A stretch of DNA of 20,614 bases from a virus, in IMG/VR virus record IMGVR_UViG_3300040815_000111, positions 1 to 20,614 of that record; one strand, 5' to 3'. Position numbers and translations under genes: made by a program. Shown here in pieces: positions 1-7,300 of this stretch. The notes beneath the pieces were generated by a model that saw only the letters and a list, made by a program, of their open reading frames with translations, had not been told where the DNA came from and did no database searches. Positions within the stretch are counted from its first letter, which is position 1. Each line of letters opens with the position of its first letter.

Positions 1-391
1 CTGCTTTATAGATAAAATGCAGTGAACTTCCGTCTATATAAAAGTAAGATTGCCCGCTAGTATCGTTTACTCCAGCAGGAGCTTCACCAGTCGTTCTATC
101 ACGCTTCATCCAAAGAGATACAGAATTATTACTTCGGAAGGTTGATTGGAAAGTAGAACCCATATCTATATAATCATCCACTCCATCAAAATCTAAGCTG
201 TAGGTGTTACCATTCCATGCACCCGCACTAGCTTCATTAGCAAACGTTCTCCACGTTCCGTTATCATAAGCAACAATAGCACCCGCATTAGTACTCCCTG
301 CTTTCTTTAAATAGAGTTCGCCATTCTTGACGAGTCCATTAGTTACTAGCGAAGACTGCTCGCTGTCGTTAATTAATGTAATATCACTCAT
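1..391 (-). CDS. LamG/concanavalin-A-like receptor-binding protein (partial, C-terminus off the left edge)
   Basis: The open frame starts with ATG at 391 and runs off the window after 130 residues, so only the N-terminal part is seen. Residues 1-55 form a short fibre-tip-like module (GELYLKK near 24-30, YDNGTW near 42-47). From about residue 61 the sequence YSLDFDGVDDYIDMG followed by VSLWMKRD is the typical opening of a LamG/concanavalin-A-like jelly roll (Laminin_G_3 type), a fold that usually binds glycans. It is the last gene visible in a run of short fibre-type genes and sits 8 nt downstream of the preceding stop. The likely role is a virion receptor-binding or decoration protein. I see the lectin motif directly. 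Glycan binding and the tail location are inference from family and position. Total length and any C-terminal enzymatic or chaperone domain cannot be judged. Confidence 0.75.
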   Translation of the reverse strand, partial: MSDITLINDSEQSSLVTNGLVKNGELYLKKAGSTNAGAIVAYDNGTWRTFANEASAGAWNGNTYSLDFDGVDDYIDMGSTFQSTFRSNNSVSLWMKRDRTTGEAPAGVNDTSGQSYFYIDGSSLHFIYKA

Positions 392-399
392 TGTATGTT

Positions 400-657
400 T
401 TAACTGTTGTTGTATATTTGCCAGTTACTGCCGTCAAAGACATATAAGTCGTAGGTATCGCTACCGTACATTATAGTACCTGCGTCGTCGCTGGATCGTG
501 CTGTGATGTTAGCCGCTGTATCTACGTCTGGGCTTACGGTATCTTGAGGGAATCCTAGAACTGACTTCAAGAAGTCCGTTACAGCATCCGTTTTATCTAC
601 CTTGTCATCCAGCTTCGACTTAACGGTTGTTCCGATTTGTTGAAGTATGTTTGCCAT
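400..657 (-). CDS. 85-aa short fibre-type protein, GTIMY/YVFDGS domain (copy A)
   Basis: This small protein has two parts. Residues 1-45 are polar and probably helical (QQIGTTVKSKLDD near 6-18). Residues 46-85 form a compact domain with the motif AANITARSSDDAGTIMY and then LYVFDGSNWQIY. That C-terminal domain is shared with the proteins encoded at 699-893 and 19230-19457, with about 20 identical residues in 37 by hand alignment. It also resembles the beta-hairpin tip modules common in phage fibre proteins. The N-terminus resembles that of the 699-893 protein (Q-x-[IM]-G-x2-V-[KR]), which suggests a gene duplication within the cassette. There is no obvious Shine-Dalgarno sequence. A virion fibre or adhesin accessory role is inferred from position and domain only; I do not recognise a characterised homologue. 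Confidence 0.7.
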   Translation of the reverse strand: MANILQQIGTTVKSKLDDKVDKTDAVTDFLKSVLGFPQDTVSPDVDTAANITARSSDDAGTIMYGSDTYDLYVFDGSNWQIYNNS

Positions 658-667
658 TAGTGTCTTA

Positions 668-696
668 TTTTTATGTTAGTGATTATCAGATGTCAA
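668..696 (-). promoter_or_regulatory. possible host sigma-70-like promoter
   Basis: On the minus strand a perfect TTGACA (691-696) is followed by a 17-nt spacer and TAAAAA (668-673), a 4-of-6 match to TATAAT. It lies in the 41-nt gap before the 85-aa gene. A separate GATAAT also lies inside the spacer but has only a poor -35 partner. The region is AT-rich, so chance is a real alternative. Confidence 0.2.
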
Positions 697-698
697 AA

Positions 699-893
699 CT
701 ATTGAACCAATTGCCATCCTGAAGAAGTAAATACATACAATTTATTAGTATCTGTAGCATACGCCATAGTCCCTAATTCGTCGTCTGTTCTTGCTTGAAT
801 ATTACTCGCTGTGTCAAGTATTGCTTTGCTAGTACTCGTAAGAGAGATTAATAAATTCCTTACACTTTGTCCCATTTGATACCATACGCTCAT
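699..893 (-). CDS. 64-aa short fibre-type protein, GTMAY/YVFTSS domain (copy B)
   Basis: Residues 1-26 look like an amphipathic helix (YQMGQSVRNLL). Residues 27-64 carry the shared domain: DTASNIQARTDDELGTMAY, then DTNKLYVF and WQLV. Twenty of 37 positions match the protein encoded at 400-657 by hand alignment, and the N-termini are alike too, so the two genes are probable tandem paralogues. The preceding gene stops at 940, leaving a 46-nt AT-rich gap in which I see no Shine-Dalgarno and only a weak 4-bp hairpin. An overlapping ATG a few bases upstream is in another frame and opens nothing useful. A fibre-tip or receptor-binding accessory role is inferred from the domain and its neighbours, not shown. 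Confidence 0.65.
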   Translation of the reverse strand: MSVWYQMGQSVRNLLISLTSTSKAILDTASNIQARTDDELGTMAYATDTNKLYVFTSSGWQLVQ

Positions 894-939
894 ATTTATT
901 TTTCATTTAGGTGTTTTAAATCCGACACTTGTTAGTGAA

Positions 940-1176
940 TTACGGATCACCTGTCAAGCCTTCAAGGAACTCAGCGTGATCTCCGACCTCTTCTTCACGA
1001 GCGTCTAGGAAGTAAGGAAGGGAGTTCCAGGCTGTTGTACCGTCTCCTATCTTTATACGATTACGACCTGCATCTAATTCGATTGCTACTTCTCCTTCTA
1101 GCAGTACGGGGTTCTCGCTACTCCATTCACTTGCTGTTCCTCTTCTTAATTGTATACGCTTTGTAAAACTAGGCAT
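940..1176 (-). CDS. 78-aa Mtd-N-type (RRGT) fibre-tip protein
   Basis: The frame is open further upstream, but I chose the ATG at 1176. From there the protein begins MPSFTKRIQLRRGTASEW, the canonical opening of the RRGT-type N-terminal domain found in phage fibre and tropism proteins (Mtd_N type). The extra upstream residues would overlap the previous gene deeply. Residues about 28-52 continue the fold (EGEVAIELDAGRNRIKIGDG, then AWNSLPYF). The C-terminus is a short acidic tail (EEEVGDHAEFLEGLTGDP). The chosen ATG overlaps the stop of the upstream gene by 8 nt (ATGCCTAG), which suggests translational coupling. With no shaft or long C-terminal domain it looks like a stand-alone tip or capping module. 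The domain family is clear by eye; the virion role is inference. Confidence 0.7.
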   Translation of the reverse strand: MPSFTKRIQLRRGTASEWSSENPVLLEGEVAIELDAGRNRIKIGDGTTAWNSLPYFLDAREEEVGDHAEFLEGLTGDP

Positions 1177-1399
1177 CTGCTTGTCCTCCGTCGAATATAT
1201 CAGTGTCTTCCAATACAGGACTACCACCGTCAATAGTAACAAAAAATGGGTCACTCTCTAGCGATGTAACTTTAGTTTGTAGGTCTTCCGCTTTCTGCTT
1301 ATTCTCTGTAGCAACAGCCGATGAAGTAGCTGAGATTGTCCGTTGTTGAAAAGTTAACGGATTAGGACGTACTACAGGTCTTCTAGCAGGTCTAGCCAT
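1169..1399 (-). CDS. 76-aa Arg/Pro-rich N-terminus, acidic C-terminus, conserved phage protein of unknown role
   Basis: The protein starts with a basic, proline-rich stretch (MARPARRPVVRPNP). A probable helix follows at about residues 20-48 (ATENKQKAEDLQTKVTSLES). It ends in an acidic, glycine-containing tail (DPFFVTIDGGSPVLEDTD, then IFDGGQADA). The ATG directly abuts the stop of the upstream 80-aa gene, and its own stop overlaps the start of the next gene, so it belongs to a tightly packed translational string. I do not recognise a named family. The IFDGG-type tail is reminiscent of ends of small structural proteins in T7-like marine phages. The charge split suggests a DNA- or protein-bridging virion component, but that is speculation. 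Confidence 0.6.
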   Translation of the reverse strand: MARPARRPVVRPNPLTFQQRTISATSSAVATENKQKAEDLQTKVTSLESDPFFVTIDGGSPVLEDTDIFDGGQADA

Positions 1400-1642
1400 C
1401 TAACACTTCCACCTTCTGAGTGCTAAAGCTTTTCTAGTGGGTCTACCTTTGCTGTCTTTCATTGGTCCTTTATTACCGCTCATACGAGCACAGAAAGAAC
1501 GCTTACGAGGACCACCACCAGGTTGAGGAGCTTTCAGGTTAGACCCCGTAGCACGGTTGTACTTAGCACGACCCTTAGCAGTGAGGCCGCCTTTACGACT
1601 CTTCTCACCTCTCCCTAAAGATAACGATACGCTACGAGCCAT
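1400..1642 (-). CDS. 80-aa basic conserved marine-phage protein (DUF6321-like)
   Basis: This is a highly basic protein with the hallmark segments GGLTAKGRAKYNRATGSNLK, PGGGPRKRSFCARMSG, KGPMKDSKGRPTRKALALRR and a terminal WKC. I recognise this as a small family widespread in marine phages (DUF6321 from memory). Two cysteines are present, one in SFCARM and one as the very last residue. No structure or function is known to me. The charge and size would suit nucleic-acid binding or packing inside the head, which is inference. It starts 2 nt after the stop of the 40-aa basic gene and abuts the next start, with AAGG only just upstream of the ATG, so expression is probably coupled. The pairing with the 40-aa gene is notable. 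Confidence 0.8.
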   Translation of the reverse strand: MARSVSLSLGRGEKSRKGGLTAKGRAKYNRATGSNLKAPQPGGGPRKRSFCARMSGNKGPMKDSKGRPTRKALALRRWKC

Positions 1643-1644
1643 CC

Positions 1645-1767
1645 TTACTTCTTCTTCGGGAACCCACGCTTCATATTAGCGTATGACTTAGGTGATATTG
1701 TAGACTTCTTCTTACTACGACTAATACCTAACTTCTTCCGTCTGTTTATATTTTTATATAAGCTCAT
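1645..1767 (-). CDS. 40-aa very basic conserved phage protein
   Basis: This is a short gene between the membrane coiled-coil gene and the 80-aa basic gene. The translation begins MSLYKNINRRKKLGISRSKK and ends KSYANMKRGFPKKK. The signature STISPKSYANMK...GFPKKK is one I recognise from many marine cyanophage and pelagiphage genomes, which supports a real gene despite its length. The ATG overlaps the upstream stop in an ATGA arrangement, and the downstream gene starts 2 nt after its TAA. About 15 of 40 residues are Lys or Arg, which would fit nucleic-acid binding. No function is known to me. Confidence 0.75.
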   Translation of the reverse strand: MSLYKNINRRKKLGISRSKKKSTISPKSYANMKRGFPKKK

Positions 1768-2015
1768 CGTTTCATTAACATCTCCATCATGCGATCCAGT
1801 TTATTATTAATCTCTTTAACGGTAACCTCTAACCCACTCATACGGTTCTCAACAGCAGTATCTCTTTCGCTTTGTGCTGCTAGTTCGACCTCTATCTTTG
1901 TGAGTCGTCGTTCGTCGTTCTCTAAGCGATCAGACAGTTTCTTTATCATCCAACCGATCACTGCAAGTATTACTCCAAGAGCGGTATCTAAAAAGTGGGA
2001 GAGGGATTCAGTCAT
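1764..2015 (-). CDS. 83-aa N-terminal membrane anchor plus coiled coil; holin/spanin-type lysis candidate
   Basis: Residues 9-24 (LDTALGVILAVIGWMI) form one hydrophobic segment. Residues about 27-80 are charged with heptad-like spacing (LSDRLENDERRLTKIEVEL, then MSGLEVTVKEINNKLDRMM), predicting a coiled coil. The topology is a short N-tail, one membrane span and a long soluble helix. In T7 the holin gene 17.5 directly follows the tail fibre, and this gene lies in the comparable place, after the fibre set. The design could be a one-span holin, an inner-membrane spanin without its outer partner, or a membrane-anchored XhlA-like or virion-assembly protein. No endolysin or outer spanin is visible in the window, so the lysis assignment is an inference from topology and synteny. 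Confidence 0.6.
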   Translation of the reverse strand: MTESLSHFLDTALGVILAVIGWMIKKLSDRLENDERRLTKIEVELAAQSERDTAVENRMSGLEVTVKEINNKLDRMMEMLMKR

Positions 2016-2019
2016 TTTG

Positions 2020-2748
2020 TTACACTACTATTCTAAGTTCTCCTGTGGAAGTTTTATACACATCGTTTGTAGCTAAGCCTCCACTTGTAGCAGCACTATT
2101 ATCAGCAAAGGCAGGAAGATTAGGTAAAGCTGGCACTAGATAATCAACGGCAGATAATGTTTTTCTTTCAAACTCAATAACTTGCTTATCAGTTCCTCCA
2201 CCTCCAGCTGCGACAGAACCTACAGAAAACTTACCGTCTGCCGAAGAAATGTTATAAACACCTTTATCTGTAGCTGACTGACTCGCATCTTTTAGTTGTA
2301 TGATAGCATCTCGTTGAGCAGTGCAAACCAGTATACCATCATTAGTTGCTCCTGTGCTTTCAATAGTCATTACAGCACTTGCTGAAGAAGATGTAACACC
2401 TACTTGAGATATACTCTGTAAAGCAGAATCATTTAAATCACCACCGATACGTACTTGGTCAGAGGTATTTATTTTAAATACTGCGTCAGTCGTACTGATC
2501 TTATCGTGAGTAACAGCACTGTCAGCTATAACCGTAGCACCGTCTCCCGTGGAAGTAACATCACCAGTGTGATTAGGATGAACGTATGCGTCGCTTGCTT
2601 TTGCTAACTCATGTCCACCTGCCGTAGCGTTATCGTGTACTACTAAAGTTTCTTTATCGGTGTCTACTGTTACTTCTCCTTCAGCACCTGTAAAGCCAGC
2701 GTGTTGTGCTGTGGTTCCTCTTCTAAGTTTTACTTGTATGTTTGGCAT
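2020..2748 (-). CDS. 242-aa fibre protein: RRGT N-domain, repeat shaft, conserved C-terminal tag
   Basis: Residues 2-45 form an Mtd-N-type module (NIQVKLRRGTTAQHAGFTG, then EGEVTVDTDKETLVVHDN). Residues about 57-85 carry the common fibre linker HTGDVTSTGDGATVIADSAV followed by THDKIS. A beta-rich middle region (QVRIGGDLNDSAL, QRDAIIQLKDAS, GVYNISSADGKFSVG) resembles right-handed fibre repeats. The C-terminus, LPAFADNSAATSGGLA followed by DVYKTSTGELRIVV, is a widespread terminal tag in fibre proteins of marine phages. The protein is short for a full-length fibre. It lies downstream of the adaptor fibre and the 181-aa fibre protein, and probably contributes a distal, receptor-contacting segment. 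The 15-nt gap upstream has no clear Shine-Dalgarno. Confidence 0.8.
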   Translation of the reverse strand: MPNIQVKLRRGTTAQHAGFTGAEGEVTVDTDKETLVVHDNATAGGHELAKASDAYVHPNHTGDVTSTGDGATVIADSAVTHDKISTTDAVFKINTSDQVRIGGDLNDSALQSISQVGVTSSSASAVMTIESTGATNDGILVCTAQRDAIIQLKDASQSATDKGVYNISSADGKFSVGSVAAGGGGTDKQVIEFERKTLSAVDYLVPALPNLPAFADNSAATSGGLATNDVYKTSTGELRIVV

Positions 2749-2763
2749 GGTTCTATGTAGTTG

Positions 2764-3309
2764 TTATGCGATTGATCCAAAGTCTAATGTTGTTGATAGT
2801 TTATCAGAGTCTACTACACTGTTAGCAATAGTAAGACTGGTTGATCCTGTTACGTCTCCTGTGTGCGTAGCATTTGTTACCTTAGCAGTATTAGCTGTAA
2901 CAGCAGAGTTGTTAGCTACTTCTGTATCGAAGTCAGATATCGTACTAGCAGCCTGTGTGCCTGTGTGATTAGCTCTAGCTAGTAAAGTTGCATCACTAGA
3001 GTTAGCAGTAGCACCGTTAGCTACGTTTAACAAAGCTTGAGTCTGTGCTACACTTAACTCTAATATATCAGAAGAACTACCAGTATTATTACCTAATATC
3101 GTATTAGCAGGTATCTCTTCTATCTTAGCGAATGTAACAGAGTCGTCTGCGATAGCAGCTAACGAACCTACTACTTGACCCCCAGCCGTCGTACCGTCGT
3201 GTACGTATAAATCTTTAGTATCAGTAGTGTAAACAAGTTCTCCCTCTTGTCCTATGAAACCTGTGTTCTCAGCATTAGTTCCTCTTCTTATTTGTACTTC
3301 AATACTCAT
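2764..3309 (-). CDS. 181-aa fibre protein: RRGT N-domain plus HTG repeat shaft
   Basis: Residues 2-50 form an Mtd-N-type module (SIEVQIRRGTNAENTGFIG, then EGELVYTTDTKDLYVHDG), close to that of the 242-aa neighbour. The shaft contains two HTG-type repeats (LLARANHTGTQAASTI and TNATHTGDVTGSTSLTIANS) with VVDSDKLS, a standard fibre-linker pattern. The protein ends STTLDFGSIA, and that FGSIA end echoes the DYGSIA motif near the end of the upstream adaptor fibre. The start codon directly abuts the fibre stop (TAAATG). A good GGAGG sits 10 nt upstream, inside the last codons of the fibre gene. It is likely a separate subunit extending the tail fibre; assembly order is inference. Confidence 0.8.
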   Translation of the reverse strand: MSIEVQIRRGTNAENTGFIGQEGELVYTTDTKDLYVHDGTTAGGQVVGSLAAIADDSVTFAKIEEIPANTILGNNTGSSSDILELSVAQTQALLNVANGATANSSDATLLARANHTGTQAASTISDFDTEVANNSAVTANTAKVTNATHTGDVTGSTSLTIANSVVDSDKLSTTLDFGSIA

Positions 3310-4311
3310 TTATGCAATTCCTCCGTAACTGAATGATGCGGTAACTGGATCACCTGCTATGCTGCCATAATCGTAATCAGTTGGTATATCTGTTATAGCA
3401 GTCTTGTATCCTCTTTCAATAACAAGTATCTCAGCAAGATTAGTAGGCGGTGTGTTAAATCGTATTAAGTTACTAGCTCCTACTAGAGTATAGTCATCAG
3501 GGTCTTGTACATCACCCGCTATTGTAACTAACATAGCAGTTGAACTACTGATATTAACAGTAAACGTTAAAGCAAACTCAGTCTCTATACCGTCCCCCGT
3601 AAACTTACTGAAACTAGGAGGACTGCTTATTCCTGTGGTTACTCCTGATATAGCAGAATCTACATACGACTTAGTCGAAGCATCTGTAGCATTAACAGGA
3701 GAAGCTAAGTTCGTTATGTTATTGGTTCCCATAGCTAACGCTCCTGTCATCGAGTCACCAGCTTTATTAACCTTCAAGGCATCACCTGCTATACGAGCCG
3801 TTTCCTCTGCGTTTACATCTGCTATACGAGCGTTACGCTCAGTTGTCAGTTCAGTATCTACGTAGTTCTTAGTGGTAGCGTCTTGTGCGTCTACAGGATC
3901 AGCTAAGTCTTTTAAGTTTTGATCTTGTGCAGAGAAGTCCTGAGTACCTTGTACTCGTTGAATAGATGAATCGTTCAGCTCACTTATCTCTTCATTAAGA
4001 TAACGGTTGTGTTGGTATGCTCTATCTAACTCAGACTCAGTAAGTACCGATCCGTTCTCAAAGTCTACGAGGTTTAGATCAGGTTGACTCTTTCTTCTTA
4101 CTCTTACATTGTTACCTGCTACAACATTTGCCGTAGGAAACACACGAGTAACTCCTGATGTAGTAGATACTGAATAATTATTTAAAGCAAGTGCCGCACC
4201 GTTGACTTCTACTGTTATATGTATTTCTTCAAGAAAGGGGAAGGTAACGATAAAGCCAGCCGTAATGTCTGCTTGGGAAACGTTGTTGTAGTCTACGAAG
4301 GTGTTGGCCAT
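3310..4311 (-). CDS. T7 gp17-type tail fibre adaptor protein
   Basis: Residues 1-115 match the T7 tail-fibre N-terminal domain that docks the fibre to the tail (FVDYNNVSQADITAGFIVTF, FPTANVVAGNNVRVRRKSQP, LTESELDRAYQHNRYLNEEI). Two copies of a collagen-like hinge motif follow at 137-152 and 203-218 (PVDAQDATTKNYVD and PVNATDASTKSYVD), with a coiled region and GDSMTGALAMGTNNI between them. Residues about 236-303 (FTGDGIETEFALTF, then LIRFNTPPTNLAEILVIERG) look like a second copy of the N-terminal beta-sandwich type. The C-terminus has DYDYGSIAG and ends FSYGGIA. At 333 aa, against 553 for T7 gp17, it lacks a large receptor-binding tip, so downstream genes probably supply it. No Shine-Dalgarno is visible before the ATG. 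Confidence 0.9.
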   Translation of the reverse strand: MANTFVDYNNVSQADITAGFIVTFPFLEEIHITVEVNGAALALNNYSVSTTSGVTRVFPTANVVAGNNVRVRRKSQPDLNLVDFENGSVLTESELDRAYQHNRYLNEEISELNDSSIQRVQGTQDFSAQDQNLKDLADPVDAQDATTKNYVDTELTTERNARIADVNAEETARIAGDALKVNKAGDSMTGALAMGTNNITNLASPVNATDASTKSYVDSAISGVTTGISSPPSFSKFTGDGIETEFALTFTVNISSSTAMLVTIAGDVQDPDDYTLVGASNLIRFNTPPTNLAEILVIERGYKTAITDIPTDYDYGSIAGDPVTASFSYGGIA

Positions 4312-4327
4312 GATATTATATTATTAC

Positions 4328-7300
4328 TTATTGAGCGAGGAGTTCAAGCACATCTTCTCTGTTTACGCCTTTCCTATTTAAAGCTAACGCACGAGTTGTT
4401 TTATTTATATGAGCAGAAGCTTCAGGAAATTCTTTCAACATCTGCATTTTAGCTAACTTCCTATACCTTCTCAACACATTAGTTAACTCACGTACACGAG
4501 GACTGTCCAACCCTACTTCAGGCGAGTAACCAGGAAGTTTTTTATATTTAGATGATTTTATTAATTTATTCAACGACTGTCTTAAAGTTCTTCCACCTAT
4601 CGTTATCTCTTGTAGTAACTCTAAACGACGATCATGTGCTGTCTGTCCTTTGTTATTTACAAATCCTAATAAGTCTACATTTCCATTTAGCAACTTAGCA
4701 CTGGGCTGCCTAAACGCATATTTTAATTCTGCCATCTCCTGTAATACTGGGTCTTCTTTTTCAGCTGAATAAGCAACAGGATTAATAAAACCGAAAGAAC
4801 CGTAGTCTATTATTTTTTCTTCTCCTAGTATGTTTCTTTTAGGATCAAGCATATCTCGACCGTTTGGTAATTTTTTTAAGACAGCATCAGCTATACTTCT
4901 TACCTCCCTCATAGATTGCTTATCGTAGTCTTGCATCTGCGAGAGCACATTAGGGACGAAAGAACTTGAATAGTTTCTACCTAACCTTTCTCCGAAACGC
5001 TCAGGGTCTTTAAGTGCGTCTGCCCATAATTGTATTCCTGCTAAGTAAGACTTATTAGCAACATTCCTAGAAAGTGCAGTAGCTACTGCTATTCCTACGT
5101 GCTCTAAATCAGCTTCATTCGCTTCTATGTTTTCCTTCATTAACTCACTCATGTCCGCAGATACTCCTAACAAAGTGGCAATAGGGTCTAATCTTTGGTA
5201 ACTGTAATAAGTACCGTCTATCTTTATACTATAAGGTCTCCACCCCGTTTCTTCTAATATCTTCTTTTGTCTTTCGTCTTTTGGTCCTCCTCCTGTTATC
5301 AAGGGTAACGTATTATTATTGTTAAAAACCATCTCGTAAAATAAACCCGCAGTAGCAAAACTCGTAACAACTTTACCTTGAGCTGCTGCTTTTATTACAG
5401 GGTCTTTTGATGCTAACCCTTTCTGTAAGGCTTCTGCTTCTGATCTAAGACCAGGGACATTAAGTCGCTTATTGGTTCCTGGTATCTTAAACGAAGCGCT
5501 CAAAGGTGTACGCTCCAAAGCAAAGCTTAAAAGGTTAGAGGGAGTACGAACAAACGGTAGAACGAACCTAGCGAATGCGTAATTCTTAGTTATGTTTTGT
5601 ATCTGTTTCCCTAACGACCCCTCTTCTAACTCTCGTGTATGCGTGAAGTATTTTGCCTCTTCTAAAGCATACGCAGCAAGATTAGAAGCATCTTCATCAA
5701 AGTTATCGTCAACATATTTCTTAATGTGAGCTACTCTTTTCTCAGCAAAAGCTACTCCCACTAATCCTAATTCATCTGCTTGTTTAGTACCTTCACGTAT
5801 CAACGCCTCCTGAGACATGGCTTGACCGTTTAGTGCTACTATTTTATTTAACTTATCTTCAACGTATTTAGTGATCCCTTTGGAGTCTGTAATCCCAGCG
5901 TTTATAGCTTCCATCCCTGCCTTTAATCTAGCAGCACGCCTAAACGCTAGTTGCTTAAAAAGCTCGTCCCCAGTCAACAGTCCCCTAGCAGGTAGGTTAA
6001 CAACTGTGCCTAATGTGTTTATAGCATTTCTATCTATACTCTTACTGCCTTTACCTAGGGGATCAAAATCTATGGACTTTCCTAATGCTTGAGTCTGTGC
6101 TTCTAATGTGCGACTCCCTACATCAAGTACTTCTCGACCTGTTACTAATGTTTTAAAAGAAGCTCCTATCGATTCGCTCCATAAAGACCAGTCAGCCCAC
6201 GAAGCTAACGCAGCTTTAGCTAAAGGAATATTACCCGTAAGAACAGCACCTGCCGTCATTTCTGCTGTTCCTAATAACTGAGTTAAAGCGTTGCCTAAAA
6301 AGTTGACTGCTTGAGTTCTAGGTCCACTCAATAAAGAGTTAATCCAGTATTCTGAAGTGACGTCTAGTAAGCTCTTTCCCTGCGTCTTCTTCGCTAAACC
6401 TAAAACTTTTGATATAGTTGCTTCAGGGTTGTTAGGGTCGTACATTTCTTTTATAAGATCAACAGCTTTTTTAGGTGACATACCTCCTGATTGACTATTT
6501 AGAAATTCTTTAACAAGTGTGGTGTTTTCCATTCCGCTTGTCTCTAACCCTACTTTTCTTGAAATAGGCTTTTTACTTCTACGCATAGCAAGCGTTACTG
6601 CAACCTCTTTACCCATTTGTCTGTAGTAATCATAGACTTCAATAACTTCACTGAGCTGGTTTCTTAAAGAAGCTTCAGCTTGTAAGCTCTCAGTAGCCTC
6701 AAACTCCTTTACTGACTTCATCAACTTCTCAGTGGAGCCTTTCAAAATATCTTTATAGACCTCGTTGGCTAACCTAATTTCTTGTTGATCCTTTATTACT
6801 TTCGGAGCCATTGCCATTATACGATTCAAATCGTCGTCTAGGAAGTCGATGGGTTTATCTTTAAACTTAGCCAACAACTCAGGGTTCTTTTTGTATTTAT
6901 CCGTTAAGATAGTATAAGCCGAATCTATGTCGTCTGTTACCTCCATGCGTGGCGTAGTGGGTTTCTCTCCCCTCATAACAGCATCCGTCCACTCTTTCCA
7001 TTCAGGGTCTGTTTCTATCTTAGATTGCGTTGTCTGTGGTGCGGGTTTTATAGGCTCAGGAAGCTTCTCTACGTCTTTTAACTCCTTAACTTCAGGCTCA
7101 ACCTTCTTCACGGCACTTACATCTGTTAGTAAATCCTCACCCTCTAACATATCTGCTGTAGCTTTATTTACATCATCCGCTCCCCCGCCTTCGACATCCC
7201 TTACTTTCTTACCTGCTTTTAAAGCTTTCAGTGATTTCAAGAACAAAGCCACAGAACCTCCTATAGCACCTTCTAGTATTAAACCCTCTAGTACATTCTT

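Noticed and set aside
1177-1254. Longer start for the 78-aa RRGT protein
   Set aside because: The extra hydrophobic N-terminus arises from overlap with the upstream gene; the RRGT family starts only a few residues before the motif.
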